Assembly: GCF_003515775.1 (NCBI RefSeq) | Contig: NZ_QWEI01000001.1 | Location: 414,106-478,105, forward strand | DNA from: Ureibacillus yapensis | GTDB taxonomy: Bacteria; Bacillota; Bacilli; Bacillales_A; Planococcaceae | DNA: 64,000 nucleotides | Direction of reading: 5' to 3' | Shown: piece after piece, positions 1 to 8,568 of the stretch | Layout of the letters: every line of letters starts with the position of its first letter | How positions within the stretch are numbered: position 1 is the first letter of the stretch | The notes under the pieces: generated by a model | What the model was told of the DNA's origin: nothing | The model's database searches: none | Seen by the model: only the letters and a program-made list of their open reading frames with translations | Position numbers and translations under genes: made by a program

Positions 1-266
1 AATTGATCGCGGTCCAAAATGGAAACAACCGGTGTTGTAATATCTACTTTTTGCCCCAGTAATGTCGATAAAGCAGTAGCTGAGCTACCAAAAGAAATAT
101 TTCCAACTTCACCCAATGCATCTTGTTCCATAGAATCCAAGTAGTCTTCTACTCGTAATGGTTCGTTCGTTGAAGATTCAGATGTTAGGTCTTTTGGTTG
201 ATCGTCTAATGATTCTCCTCTTAACAATGCTTCAATTTCTTCTTGGGAGAGCATACCATCATTCAT
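1..266 (-). CDS. fliY: FliY flagellar switch phosphatase, N-terminal part (cut by window edge)
   Basis: Only the first 88 codons or so are present; the gene runs off the left end of the window. FliY is a rotor (C-ring) protein of Gram-positive flagella that also dephosphorylates CheY-P. The visible start has an LSQEEIEALL segment (residues 6-15), like the CheY-P-binding N-terminus of FliM, then a CheC-type domain with the ALGEVGNISFG motif that carries phosphatase-family residues. The ATG overlaps the fliM stop by 8 nt and follows GGAGGA, so translation is probably coupled to fliM. Switch and phosphatase roles come from the family, not from this fragment. Confidence 0.93.
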   Translation of the reverse strand, partial: MNDGMLSQEEIEALLRGESLDDQPKDLTSESSTNEPLRVEDYLDSMEQDALGEVGNISFGSSATALSTLLGQKVDITTPVVSILDRDQ

Positions 267-1254
267 CTTCGTCTCCTCCTTCTAATGGTGCAATAATTTG
301 GACGGCCATTTTTTTATTCCGTTTTCCAGGCTGCACAGTGAATTTCGGTATTGAACCAACTCTTAAAGTAAGTGGTTCTTCGATATTTTGATCTAATTGA
401 ATCACGTCTCCAATATTCATATAAAGGAAATCTTCAATCGTGATGTTCGTTGTTCCGAGTTCTGCAACGAGAGGGAGCTCGGCTTGCTTTACTCGTTTTT
501 CAAGCATGGTTGCTTGCTCAGGTGTGGCTTCCTTCGTATTCGATTGCATCCAATAGGAAACCGATAAGTTCTGGATAATTGGTTCCAATACCACATGAGG
601 AATACAAATGTTAATCATACCGGTAGTTTCGCCTATAACCGTGTTCAATGAAATAACGATGACCGTTTCATTTGGTGAAATCATCTGCAAGAATTGAGGA
701 TTCACTTCCAATTCTACTAAAATCGGATCAATTTCGGCGATTGTCTCCCAAGCTTCCCGTAGATTATCGAAAGAACGTTCAAACATGTTTTTCATGATTT
801 TCTGTTCGATTTCAGTCAAGTTCGCCACGTTACTGTAACTCGATCCACTGCCTCCCATTAATCGGTCCAACATGGAGTAAGCAATATTTGGATTAATCTC
901 CATTAAAATATTACCATCTAAAGGCGGTACTTCAAATACATTTATTAATGTCATATTGGGAATGGAACGGACAAATTCTTCAAAAGGAATTTGGTCGACG
1001 GATGCCACACTGATTTGTACATAGGTTCTTAACTTTGCCGAGAAAAATGTAGTTAGCAATCTGGCAAAGTTTTCATGGATACGGGTTAAACTTCGAATTT
1101 GGTCTTTCGAAAAACGAAGCGCCCGTTTGAAATCATAGATTTTGACTTTCTTGGTTTCTTCTTCTTTTTTTATGTCATCTGCTGACATTTCTCCGGTAGA
1201 GATTGCAGAAAGTAGCGCATCAATTTCGGATTGGGATAGAACATCTCCAGCCAT
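259..1254 (-). CDS. fliM: Flagellar motor switch protein FliM
   Basis: 331-residue C-ring protein that binds CheY-P and passes the signal to FliG to set rotation direction. The N-terminal LSQSEIDALL peptide (residues 6-15) is the CheY-P docking motif. A CheC-like middle domain follows (about 45-230), then a C-terminal SpoA/FliN-like domain (about 245-320) and an acidic tail. Length is typical of the family. The start follows GGAGGTGGGCAA. It lies between fliL and fliY in the standard Bacillus order and overlaps fliY, as expected for a stoichiometric switch complex. Confidence 0.97.
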   Translation of the reverse strand: MAGDVLSQSEIDALLSAISTGEMSADDIKKEEETKKVKIYDFKRALRFSKDQIRSLTRIHENFARLLTTFFSAKLRTYVQISVASVDQIPFEEFVRSIPNMTLINVFEVPPLDGNILMEINPNIAYSMLDRLMGGSGSSYSNVANLTEIEQKIMKNMFERSFDNLREAWETIAEIDPILVELEVNPQFLQMISPNETVIVISLNTVIGETTGMINICIPHVVLEPIIQNLSVSYWMQSNTKEATPEQATMLEKRVKQAELPLVAELGTTNITIEDFLYMNIGDVIQLDQNIEEPLTLRVGSIPKFTVQPGKRNKKMAVQIIAPLEGGDEDE

Positions 1255-1289
1255 TTGCCCACCTCCATTTCAAGATGTTTCTTTAAATT

Positions 1290-1718
1290 TCACTGTATGA
1301 TATAGGAGGTTATATATACTTGCTGTACTTTCCCCTCTTGCATCAGCTCATTTAATTGGGATTTTAAAGTCGATTCAAAAGACAATTTTCCATCTTTCCC
1401 TTTCAAATCTTCTTTCGTCATTTCAGAAAGCAGCGTAATGACAATATTTTTTGTTTGGAAATCCCGTTTTGTTAATTCTTCAGCAGCTTTTTTGCTGTCT
1501 GTTTGGATTTTCAAGGAAATCATCGCAATGCTGTTATCTGCCAGATTTGTAGTAATTTGCGGTACATCCACGGAAGCCTCGACGATCTCGTCGATGGAAG
1601 GTTCCACTTCGGCCGATTGTTTATTGAATTGTGTCAACAAAACAAAAACGACAACCCCGATTAATGTAATCGTCAATAAAATAATGAGCATGACAGTTAA
1701 TAATTTATTATTTTTCAT
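1290..1718 (-). CDS. fliL: Flagellar basal body-associated protein FliL
   Basis: 142-residue single-pass inner-membrane protein that surrounds the stator and influences torque and stator engagement. A short lysine-containing cytoplasmic start is followed by a strong hydrophobic segment (about residues 7-28). The extracytoplasmic domain ends in a typical FliL strand (VYITSYIIQ). The frame is open further upstream, but I chose the internal ATG because GAGGTGAAGAC sits just before it and the upstream residues do not resemble FliL. The start overlaps swrD by 11 nt. Confidence 0.94.
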   Translation of the reverse strand: MKNNKLLTVMLIILLTITLIGVVVFVLLTQFNKQSAEVEPSIDEIVEASVDVPQITTNLADNSIAMISLKIQTDSKKAAEELTKRDFQTKNIVITLLSEMTKEDLKGKDGKLSFESTLKSQLNELMQEGKVQQVYITSYIIQ

Positions 1719-1929
1719 TGTCTTCACCTCGTAAATGCGGGTTGGATAAAACTTGGATGCTTCGATAAAATTTGTCAACTTTTAACCGGACCTGTTCCTG
1801 AGATTCTTTCACAATAAACTTCCGGCCATTCGTTAACGTAATGGTTGTGTCGGGAAAGGACTCAACCGTTTCTATGTATAAAGCATTCAACGAAAATGTC
1901 TTTCCATTTAACCTTGTCAGTTCAATCAT
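1708..1929 (-). CDS. swrD: SwrD/FlbD family flagellar protein
   Basis: 73-residue cytoplasmic protein of the FlbD/SwrD (YlzI) family. In B. subtilis SwrD is needed for full swarming torque; that role is transferred by homology. The family start MIELTRLNG begins exactly at this ATG, and the core [13 protein letters not shown] motif with a following VKES is visible. It sits between flgE and fliL, as in B. subtilis. Its leader is odd: no Shine-Dalgarno lies in the usual window. The nearest one is 38 nt upstream, beyond a stable hairpin (see separate entry). Confidence 0.92.
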   Translation of the reverse strand: MIELTRLNGKTFSLNALYIETVESFPDTTITLTNGRKFIVKESQEQVRLKVDKFYRSIQVLSNPHLRGEDNEK

Positions 1930-1976
1930 TGAAATGGGGCCGGGACGCTTACGAGTGCCGGCCCGACCCTCCTTTT
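1930..1976 (-). promoter_or_regulatory. swrD leader: Shine-Dalgarno, GC hairpin, then ATG
   Basis: On the minus strand AAAAGGAGGG (1967-1976) is followed by a 7-bp all-GC stem, arms 1958-1964 and 1937-1943 with a 14-nt loop, then CATTTCA and the swrD ATG at 1929. The linear distance from Shine-Dalgarno to ATG is 38 nt. With the hairpin looped out it is about 10 nt. No ATG, GTG or TTG lies closer to the Shine-Dalgarno, and there is no T-run that would make this a terminator. Confidence 0.6.
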
Positions 1977-2003
1977 CAAGGAATCTAGTAACCTACTAAT
2001 TGA

Positions 2004-2840
2004 TTATCGTTTTAAGTTAACCAATTCTTGTAAAATTTCATCAGACGTTGTAATAATACGAGAGTTCGCTTGGAATCCCCGTTGGGCAACGATCATCTCA
2101 GTGAACTCCTCGGAAAGGTCAACGTTGGACATTTCCAGGAAGCCGGATTGGATGGAGCCTTTTCCTTCTGCTTGTGGGTTATAATCTGCTTCATCAATAC
2201 TATCAGCACCATCAGGAAACCCTGAAGCCGGTGACTGTGTAAAATAATTAGAGCCAACTTTTTCTAGCCCTTCGCTGTTAGGGAATTTTGCTAAACTTAT
2301 TTTTCCAGCAGAACTCAATTCTCCAGTTGAACTAACAATATTTACTGTTCCATCTTGGCCAATTGACATACTTTGTGATGTAGGATCAACCTGAATTGCA
2401 TCTCCATCAGTATTAAGTAAATACATACCATCAGATGTTACAATATAACCAGCGCTATCTAGATAGAAATTACCTGCTCTAGTATAAGAAATATCACCTG
2501 AAGCAGTTCCTTCTCCCGCTCCTGTTGCTACACGGAAATACCCATCACCAGAAACCGCCAAGTCCAACACTCTTCCTGTTGTTTGTAACGACCCGCCTGT
2601 TGTCACTGTATCAATTGCCGCTAATTGTGAACCTAAACCCACTTGTTTCGCGTTAACACCACCACGAGTTTCAGATGGAGCTGTAGCCCCAGCATTCATC
2701 TGGGAAATTAGGTCTTTAAATACAACGCGCCCTTTTTTAAACCCGTAAGTATTAACATTTGAAATATTGTTCCCAATCACATCTAATTTAGTTTGAAAGT
2801 TTTTTAACCCTGAAATTCCTGAATACATTGAACGTAACAT
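2004..2840 (-). CDS. flgE: Flagellar hook protein FlgE
   Basis: 278-residue axial protein that polymerises into the hook. The N-terminus MLRSMYSGISGL and the motif NNISNVNTYGFKK (about residues 28-40) are the conserved rod/hook coiled-coil region. The C-terminus carries the matching DLSEEFTEMIVAQRGFQANSR segment, split here only for description. The variable central region is rich in G, S, T and D, as expected. Length fits the short Bacillus hook protein (older literature calls this locus flgG). AGAGGAG lies ahead of the ATG. FlgE is exported by the fla type III apparatus; flgD and fliK upstream act in the same step. Confidence 0.93.
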   Translation of the reverse strand: MLRSMYSGISGLKNFQTKLDVIGNNISNVNTYGFKKGRVVFKDLISQMNAGATAPSETRGGVNAKQVGLGSQLAAIDTVTTGGSLQTTGRVLDLAVSGDGYFRVATGAGEGTASGDISYTRAGNFYLDSAGYIVTSDGMYLLNTDGDAIQVDPTSQSMSIGQDGTVNIVSSTGELSSAGKISLAKFPNSEGLEKVGSNYFTQSPASGFPDGADSIDEADYNPQAEGKGSIQSGFLEMSNVDLSEEFTEMIVAQRGFQANSRIITTSDEILQELVNLKR

Positions 2841-2944
2841 TTGTTCGTTCTCCTCTCGTTTTTCGTTTATTTTTTAGTTTGTCTTCGTTTGCCGCGTCTG
2901 TCAGTCAGCGACAAGAGGCATCCAAAAGTCTCTTGGTCCTGCCT

Positions 2945-3322
2945 TTAAAGTACGATGGTTCCATCGATGTTTGTAAAGATTTGATTTTTGGTTTCCGATC
3001 GTTCCATTGCTGTGATTACCGTTTCATTTTTTGCACTTACAATTAAGGCTGCTTGATTCATCAAGACGAGGGGCTGTTTTACTCCCTTTGCCCGTGCTTC
3101 ATATACTTTTTGCGACATTTGCTTCCATTCTTGTTCTGAAATATGGATATTTCTTTCAATCATTCTTTCATTTGCATGTTTACTGATTTTAAGCGTTCCA
3201 TTCTTTGTTGCTTTCTGCAAATGATTTACAAAAGACTGGTTTCCTTGAACTTGGGCGATCGTTGCATTTTTCTTATGTATCGTTGGCCGTAATGGTAAGT
3301 GCGAAATGTCGATTCGATTCAT
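2945..3322 (-). CDS. Flagellar operon protein, TIGR02530 type
   Basis: 125-residue protein matching, by recall, the conserved 'flagellar operon protein' family (TIGR02530) found between flgD and flgE in many Firmicutes. Its biochemical role is not established. It is basic and soluble, without signal peptide or membrane segment. The central KISKHANERMIERNI region (about residues 45-60) and the later AALIVSAKNETVITAMER segment are the recognisable parts. AAAGGTGGTG precedes the ATG. Position between flgD and flgE suggests a chaperone or assembly role at the hook stage, which is inference only. Confidence 0.85.
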   Translation of the reverse strand: MNRIDISHLPLRPTIHKKNATIAQVQGNQSFVNHLQKATKNGTLKISKHANERMIERNIHISEQEWKQMSQKVYEARAKGVKQPLVLMNQAALIVSAKNETVITAMERSETKNQIFTNIDGTIVL

Positions 3323-3336
3323 TTCAACACCACCTT

Positions 3337-4011
3337 TTATTTACTCATTGCTTCAAATTGTCCTTCTTTCAAACGCGTCTTGTTCGCATCATTGAGGATA
3401 TACTCAATCGCTGAATTATTCGTTGATACAGCTTCAATGATTGCTTGCAGCATTTCGCCATTCGAGTCATATTGAACGGTTTGGCCAATTAATTGGCTTG
3501 CCGCAGCAAAAGGATTTTCCGATTTGGCACTTGCTGAAACAGCGGAGCCATTATTTAAAATCGAAGTAATGTTAGCTGGTTTGATTTCCTTGCCATCTTT
3601 CAGGACAAATACCGGTTCCCCGTCAACAAATTTTAATTCGTCAATAGCGCCTGTTCCTTTGGCAATAATGGGTTGTCCATTGTTATCCAGTTTCTCCGTC
3701 AACTCTGTCCATTTTACTTCTTTGCCGACAAATGTTGTATAGGACATCAGCTGAGTTTGCGTCTGGGATGTGAGCAGCTTTTCCATCGCTGTTGTCATAT
3801 TTTGCATTTGCTCCAAGGAAGAAAATTGCGCCATTTGGGAAATGAATTCTTTATCATCCATTGGCTGCGTTGGATCTTGGTTTTGTAATTGCGTAATCAA
3901 GATTTTTAAAAATGCATCTTTGCCAAGGCTTGAGTTATTGCCGTTTTCGCTGATTTTCGGCTTTTGTGTTGAAGCCAAGAAATAATCATTGGTAATTCCC
4001 GTTGTAGCCAT
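3337..4011 (-). CDS. flgD: Flagellar hook-capping/assembly protein FlgD
   Basis: 224-residue scaffold that caps the growing hook and lets FlgE subunits polymerise; it is exported and later discarded. The diagnostic N-terminal block is visible at about residues 30-75: DAFLKILITQLQNQDP, then MDDKEFISQMAQFSSLEQM. The C-terminal half has the beta-rich FlgD/Tudor-like composition. GAGGAAG precedes the ATG. It starts 4 nt from the end of fliK, so the two are probably co-translated. Confidence 0.94.
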   Translation of the reverse strand: MATTGITNDYFLASTQKPKISENGNNSSLGKDAFLKILITQLQNQDPTQPMDDKEFISQMAQFSSLEQMQNMTTAMEKLLTSQTQTQLMSYTTFVGKEVKWTELTEKLDNNGQPIIAKGTGAIDELKFVDGEPVFVLKDGKEIKPANITSILNNGSAVSASAKSENPFAAASQLIGQTVQYDSNGEMLQAIIEAVSTNNSAIEYILNDANKTRLKEGQFEAMSK

Positions 4012-4014
4012 TTT

Positions 4015-5370
4015 CTACACTTCCTCATTTATTAAATAATCAACAAAGGATGTTGTTTCTTCCTCATCTTTTGAATGATGATCTTTTTCCTTTTGTCCTG
4101 ATTGTTGTTTAAACTGCTGGCCAAAAGACTGTTGATCGCGCTGGTTGCGGTCCGTTTCCTGCAAACTTTGTGCAATATCAATGCGATCCATTTGGATATT
4201 CGCCTGTGCAAACGCCGACTTAAGCTGATGCAATTGATTATCCAACAATTCTTTTCCTAAAGCTGTTGATGTTAGGAATCTAGCCGTTAGAACACCATCT
4301 TGCTGCATTATTTCAATACGAATCGATCCCAAATTTTCAGGGTACAGCTTCAATAATAGCTTTGTCATTCCAGGAGCAGTTGATATTTGACTGCGATTAA
4401 GCAAATTTTGAATCTCTCTTGCAAGCGCCTCGGATTGTGCCCCCTTTTCTGCCGGTAGTGTAACCGTGATGGTTCTTGCAGTTATATTCGTGTTCGGCAT
4501 TGTGCTTGGCATTGCAACATCATCCAGGCTTTGTGTGGATTCGCTTGTTTCCACAGTCTTCACTACCTGCTGGATGACCTGTTCAAAATTCTGCAAAGGA
4601 AGCTTGCCCGTCAAGGTTGTTTCGGTCTTTTGGGGATGTTGATCTACTTCCTTAACGTTAATTTTCAACATTTCATTTAGCTGTTTTAATGTTCTCGGAA
4701 GTTCCGGCAACCCCTCTTTTGGCGTTAGTTGCATTCCTTTTAAAAATTGGTCAAGCTGTTCTACTGTTGTTGCTTGATTTTGCAATAGATCTGAATTTTT
4801 GCCGGCCACTTGTGCCAATTTTAAAAATTGCATGAGCTGTTCAGCTTGTTTAGGGGTTATTTTTAATTCACTTGGTTGAGTTATTGCTTTTTGTTCACCT
4901 TGCAATGCTGCTAATATTTGCTGAAGCATTTCCGGTCCTTGTTGCAAAACGCCCTCCATTAATTCCCATATATCAGTGTTTTCACCCGATTCAACACCTA
5001 GCTGATGCAAAGTTTGCTCTAATTCATCTGGCTCAATATTCAGTACAGCCATCAAGTTTTCAAGGTTCATCATTTCATCTACTGCTATCGCCTGCTCATC
5101 ACCAATCATGAACAACCCTTCATCATGAGGGATACCCAATGTGTTTAAAAAGTCTTCCATTGATTGAGAGCCTAACAAATCTTGCAATTTCTCCAAGTCA
5201 ACTGATTCCATTGCAATTGCTTCAGTTTCAGCTAAATTAGATTCTTTAGTAGAAATGGCGTTTTTAAACAAATCTCCAAAACTTTTATTCTTCTCTGTTG
5301 CGCCATTTGTAGCAACCGATTTAGTGTTTGTTTTGACCATACATGAAAGCTGCATTATTCCTACGTTCAT
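4015..5370 (-). CDS. fliK: Flagellar hook-length control protein FliK
   Basis: 451-residue exported molecular ruler that triggers the switch of the export gate from hook to filament substrates through FlhB. The N-terminal two thirds are low-complexity and rich in Q, E and L, typical of the ruler part. The C-terminal FliK domain (about residues 310-410) has LLLKLYPENLGSIRIEI and LDNQLHQLKSAFAQANIQ, the conserved switch core. The tail is rich in Q and charged residues. Start chosen for AAAGGAGGTGAAATA directly upstream. Compare the second FliK-like protein at 24208-26178. Confidence 0.92.
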   Translation of the reverse strand: MNVGIMQLSCMVKTNTKSVATNGATEKNKSFGDLFKNAISTKESNLAETEAIAMESVDLEKLQDLLGSQSMEDFLNTLGIPHDEGLFMIGDEQAIAVDEMMNLENLMAVLNIEPDELEQTLHQLGVESGENTDIWELMEGVLQQGPEMLQQILAALQGEQKAITQPSELKITPKQAEQLMQFLKLAQVAGKNSDLLQNQATTVEQLDQFLKGMQLTPKEGLPELPRTLKQLNEMLKINVKEVDQHPQKTETTLTGKLPLQNFEQVIQQVVKTVETSESTQSLDDVAMPSTMPNTNITARTITVTLPAEKGAQSEALAREIQNLLNRSQISTAPGMTKLLLKLYPENLGSIRIEIMQQDGVLTARFLTSTALGKELLDNQLHQLKSAFAQANIQMDRIDIAQSLQETDRNQRDQQSFGQQFKQQSGQKEKDHHSKDEEETTSFVDYLINEEV

Positions 5371-5400
5371 TATTTCACCTCCTTTTAAGGCTCTTTCGTT

Positions 5401-5991
5401 TTACTGCGATAAAAGTTCTGTATAGCGAGCCGCATCTTGGGGGTCCATTTTTTCCAAAATGCCCGATAATGTTTCAGGACCCATATTCGCCAGAATTTTC
5501 ACCGCTTGTTCCTCGCTCATTTCGACTAGAATGGGCGCTGCTGATTTAGCGGACATTTCCTCAAAAGACTTTAAGATATCATCAAATTCCTTTTTGGCTT
5601 CCGTTTGTTCGTTTTGCAATTTTTCAATTTCGTATTGCAATTCTTCTTGCTTCGTGAGGCTTTCTTGATTTTCTGCTTTTTGCGCCTCTACTTCTGCCTG
5701 CAACTTTTCTATCTCTGCTTCTTTTTCTTTAACTTCCGCCTCAAAAGCGACAACTTTTTCGCTGAAATTCGTTGTCGCATCTCCCAACGGTGATTCTTCA
5801 CCGCTTTTTAAATTCGTTAGTTCAGCTGCCTTTTCAAAAACATTGAAATTCGTAAATGTCGCAATGGCCAAAAGAATCGCTAATATAAATAACAGAGGGA
5901 TGATAAACCAAAAGAACAATTTTTGAAATAATCCTGGTGACTTTTCTTCATGAATATTCGTTGTTTCTTTTTTTGCTTTAGCTTTTGCCAT
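5401..5991 (-). CDS. ylxF: YlxF/MotE-type flagellar membrane protein
   Basis: 196-residue protein with an N-terminal lysine-rich tail, one transmembrane segment (about residues 23-45, LFFWFIIPLLFILAILLAI), a long coiled coil rich in E, K and Q (about 75-145), and a C-terminal MgtE-N-like stretch (EEQAVKILANMGPETLSGIL, then MDPQDAARYTELL). This matches YlxF of B. subtilis and resembles MotE proteins, which chaperone stators or bridge motor parts; the function here is unproven. I chose the ATG at 5991, 4 nt after the fliJ stop, with AGGTGA as Shine-Dalgarno. A longer in-frame extension overlaps fliJ and is rejected. Confidence 0.87.
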   Translation of the reverse strand: MAKAKAKKETTNIHEEKSPGLFQKLFFWFIIPLLFILAILLAIATFTNFNVFEKAAELTNLKSGEESPLGDATTNFSEKVVAFEAEVKEKEAEIEKLQAEVEAQKAENQESLTKQEELQYEIEKLQNEQTEAKKEFDDILKSFEEMSAKSAAPILVEMSEEQAVKILANMGPETLSGILEKMDPQDAARYTELLSQ

Positions 5992-5995
5992 GAAA

Positions 5996-6445
5996 TCACC
6001 TAAATTCTTTTTTGTAATACATAAGGGATGATAGTTCGTCCAAATAGAGCATTTCAACTTTATCCTGCTCCGCTTTGAAAATAGCAAGATCTTTTTCGCG
6101 CATTTTCTCAAACTTACGTATTTCCAAGTTTTTTTCTAATAATTTTTGTTCATGATAGTTCATTTTTGTACGGGCTTGTACAACTTTTTGCTGAACCTCT
6201 GCGATTGTCCTTTCCAGAGTGGTGATAAAAGTGCTAAAATGATGAATTTCATCTATTGTTGCACCGACTGCCAATCGATCATTTTGATATGTAATTAAAT
6301 CTTCTTTCTTCTTTAAAAGTTCATACAAAGTGGTTGCGATTTCTTCAAAAGATCGAACAGCCTCTTTGTATGCAGCTTCCGTTTGCTGTTTTTCTTGTTC
6401 CCGTACCGATAATATATTATCGAAACGATATGTATATTGAACCAT
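5996..6445 (-). CDS. fliJ: Flagellar export chaperone FliJ
   Basis: 149-residue, almost wholly alpha-helical coiled-coil protein, the central stalk of the flagellar type III ATPase complex. It couples FliI to the FlhA gate and escorts export substrates. The sequence shows long heptad-like stretches rich in E, K and Q, an N-terminal YRFDNILSVREQEK segment and no membrane span. Its start shares one nucleotide with the fliI stop (TAATG), indicating coupled translation and matched amounts. Confidence 0.92.
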   Translation of the reverse strand: MVQYTYRFDNILSVREQEKQQTEAAYKEAVRSFEEIATTLYELLKKKEDLITYQNDRLAVGATIDEIHHFSTFITTLERTIAEVQQKVVQARTKMNYHEQKLLEKNLEIRKFEKMREKDLAIFKAEQDKVEMLYLDELSSLMYYKKEFR

Positions 6446-7770
6446 TAGTTTCCACCGCCATTTGATAATGCTATGATTTCCGCTTCCGTATCTTCCAAAG
6501 AAACCTTATCTTTATATCCTTGTTTCAAAAATTTCGTTATGAGTGGTTCATAGTGGATTGCTTCATCAATTTCTTTCGAGGATCCGCGTTTATAGGCGCC
6601 TATGTTGATTAAATCCTCGGATTTTGCATATGTATAATAAAGTTCTCTAAGTCTTTCGGCAGCTTGCACATGTTCCGGCCTTGAAATATGGTTCATTAGT
6701 CGACTGACACTTTTTAGAACATTAATAGCAGGGTACTGCCCTTTGTTCGCCAAAGTCCGATCGAGCACAATATGTCCATCAAGAATTCCCCGCACCGTAT
6801 CGGCAATCGGTTCGTTCATATCATCCCCATCAACCAGTACTGTATAAAATGCCGTAATGGAGCCATGCTGGTTTGTTCCCGTACGTTCCAGCAGCTTCGG
6901 TAAAATGGAGAATACGGATGGCGTATACCCTTTTTGTGCAGGGGGTTCTCCGGTTGCCAAACCGATTTCGCGCTGCGCCATGGCAACTCGCGTGACGGAA
7001 TCCATCATGAGCATCACATTCAACCCGCGGTCACGGAAATATTCGGCGATGGCGGTTGCCGTAAATGCTCCTTTGATGCGCATAAGTGCAGGTTGGTCGC
7101 CTGTTGCCGCAACGACTATGGAGCGTTTTAACCCCTCTTCGCCTAAATCCCGCTCGATAAACTCGAGCACTTCCCGGCCACGTTCACCAATTAGCGCGAT
7201 GACGTTTAAATCCGCCTTCGTATTTCTGGCAATCATCCCTAGCAAGGTACTTTTCCCAACACCCGAACCCGCAAATATCCCCACACGCTGTCCATTTCCA
7301 ACTGTTAGCATGCCATCGATTGCTTTAACGCCGACTTCGAGCTGGTCTTGAATTGGCGGCCGTTCCAGTGGGTTGGGCGGATCTTGCTCCGTCTGAACCG
7401 TTACCAGCCCTTTTGGAAGGGATGAGCCATCAAAAGGGTTGCCCATTGAATCGAGTACTTTTCCAATTAGTTCCGGTCCCACCTTTACTTCAAGCGGTTT
7501 CCCGGTGCCTTCAACAAGACAGCCGATTGAAATCTCACGAATCGAAGTGTACGGCATCAAAACGACATACTCATTATTAAATCCAACGACTTCTGCCAGG
7601 ATGATTTGATGTCCGTTTTTCGGTGAATTGACATGTATTTTACATACATCCCCAATTGAGCTTTCAGGACCCTGCGACTCAATCATCAAACCTACTACCC
7701 GGTTTACCTTGCCAAATTTCTTCAATGTATCAAGTTTTGGGATTTTATCGATTAACTGAGCCGCTTTCAT
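6445..7770 (-). CDS. fliI: Flagellum-specific export ATPase FliI
   Basis: 441-residue hexameric ATPase, related to F1-beta, that energises unfolding and export of flagellar subunits. Walker A is GSGVGKST at residues 168-175. The ERGREV block follows, and Walker B is in the LMMDSVTRVAMAQREIGL region, split here for description. The C-terminal helical domain is complete. Length matches B. subtilis FliI (about 440). It lies between fliH, its inhibitor and anchor, and fliJ, its stalk. Confidence 0.97.
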   Translation of the reverse strand: MKAAQLIDKIPKLDTLKKFGKVNRVVGLMIESQGPESSIGDVCKIHVNSPKNGHQIILAEVVGFNNEYVVLMPYTSIREISIGCLVEGTGKPLEVKVGPELIGKVLDSMGNPFDGSSLPKGLVTVQTEQDPPNPLERPPIQDQLEVGVKAIDGMLTVGNGQRVGIFAGSGVGKSTLLGMIARNTKADLNVIALIGERGREVLEFIERDLGEEGLKRSIVVAATGDQPALMRIKGAFTATAIAEYFRDRGLNVMLMMDSVTRVAMAQREIGLATGEPPAQKGYTPSVFSILPKLLERTGTNQHGSITAFYTVLVDGDDMNEPIADTVRGILDGHIVLDRTLANKGQYPAINVLKSVSRLMNHISRPEHVQAAERLRELYYTYAKSEDLINIGAYKRGSSKEIDEAIHYEPLITKFLKQGYKDKVSLEDTEAEIIALSNGGGN

Positions 7771-7776
7771 CCTGCG

Positions 7777-8568
7777 TCACTCCCTGGTATCCAGAATTTC
7801 ATTGAGCTTTAAGCGAAGTTCGCTTAGCTGCTGATCCACAGACAATACGATTCGACCATGATTCGTTTCGATATAACATTGCGTATCCATTAATTCATCA
7901 TCAACGAAAATAAACAACGGCACATCAGTCGGGAAAATTTCTACCAGCTCGCTGCGATGCTGTGTAAGCAGTGCATGGTAAACCGGCGAAACATAGATTT
8001 TGATTTCCTTCATTTCCCTTGCTTCTTTTAATCCTTTTTTCACGATGGATAGGAACACTTCATCTTCTTTTTCTAGCGTTGTATTAATAATTCGTTCAGC
8101 AGCAGCGATGGCAAGCTCCAAAATCACATATTCTTGTTCTTCTCGATATTGGTTCGCCATTACTTTTGAGTCTTCAATTACTCTATTGGCAAGTGCAAGG
8201 GACTCCTGCATATCGGCATGCGCTTTTGTCATTCCTTCTTCATACCCTTGCTGAAATCCCTGTTCGTAAGCATTCTGTTCCAATAAAAGCTTTTCTTCTT
8301 CCCACGCTTTTTTAAGCTGTTCAAGCTCTTCAAGCTGTGCATTGCGGTAGGCTTCAAATTGCTGTTGTTGTGCCTCAACCTCTAGTTTTGCATCCGATAA
8401 AAGCCGTTCGCGCTCTTCCTGGATTTGAATTAGAGAAGCGTTAGGTTGGTGTTTCTCGATATCTTCCCCATTAAAATCTTCCGTAAAAAGATTGCGAAGC
8501 TGAATTTCGACCTGTTTGTCTTCTTGTTGGAATTGAGCAGATCGGATAATTCTAGACAATAACGTCAT
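7777..8568 (-). CDS. fliH: Flagellar assembly protein FliH
   Basis: 263-residue protein that binds FliI and docks the ATPase complex at the C-ring. The middle is a long coiled coil rich in E, Q and K (about residues 60-115) followed by a GxxxG-like patch (EQGFQQGYEEGMTKA). The C-terminal domain resembles V/F-ATPase subunit E (ELAIAAAERIINTTLEKEDE onward). The start is uncertain. The ATG at 8568 abuts GGTGGAGGAG. A TTG three codons later has better spacing, and an ATG at 8604 lies deeper in fliG. Overlap with fliG is 17 nt for the chosen start. Confidence 0.92.
   Translation of the reverse strand: MTLLSRIIRSAQFQQEDKQVEIQLRNLFTEDFNGEDIEKHQPNASLIQIQEERERLLSDAKLEVEAQQQQFEAYRNAQLEELEQLKKAWEEEKLLLEQNAYEQGFQQGYEEGMTKAHADMQESLALANRVIEDSKVMANQYREEQEYVILELAIAAAERIINTTLEKEDEVFLSIVKKGLKEAREMKEIKIYVSPVYHALLTQHRSELVEIFPTDVPLFIFVDDELMDTQCYIETNHGRIVLSVDQQLSELRLKLNEILDTRE

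Noticed and set aside
1930-1976. Intrinsic terminator between flgE and swrD
   Set aside because: The hairpin is GC-rich but is followed by CATTTCA rather than a T-run, and downstream genes of the operon need the transcript.
6857-7351. 164-codon plus-strand open frame inside fliI
   Set aside because: Antisense shadow of a well-conserved gene, serine/proline/arginine-rich translation typical of a shadow frame.
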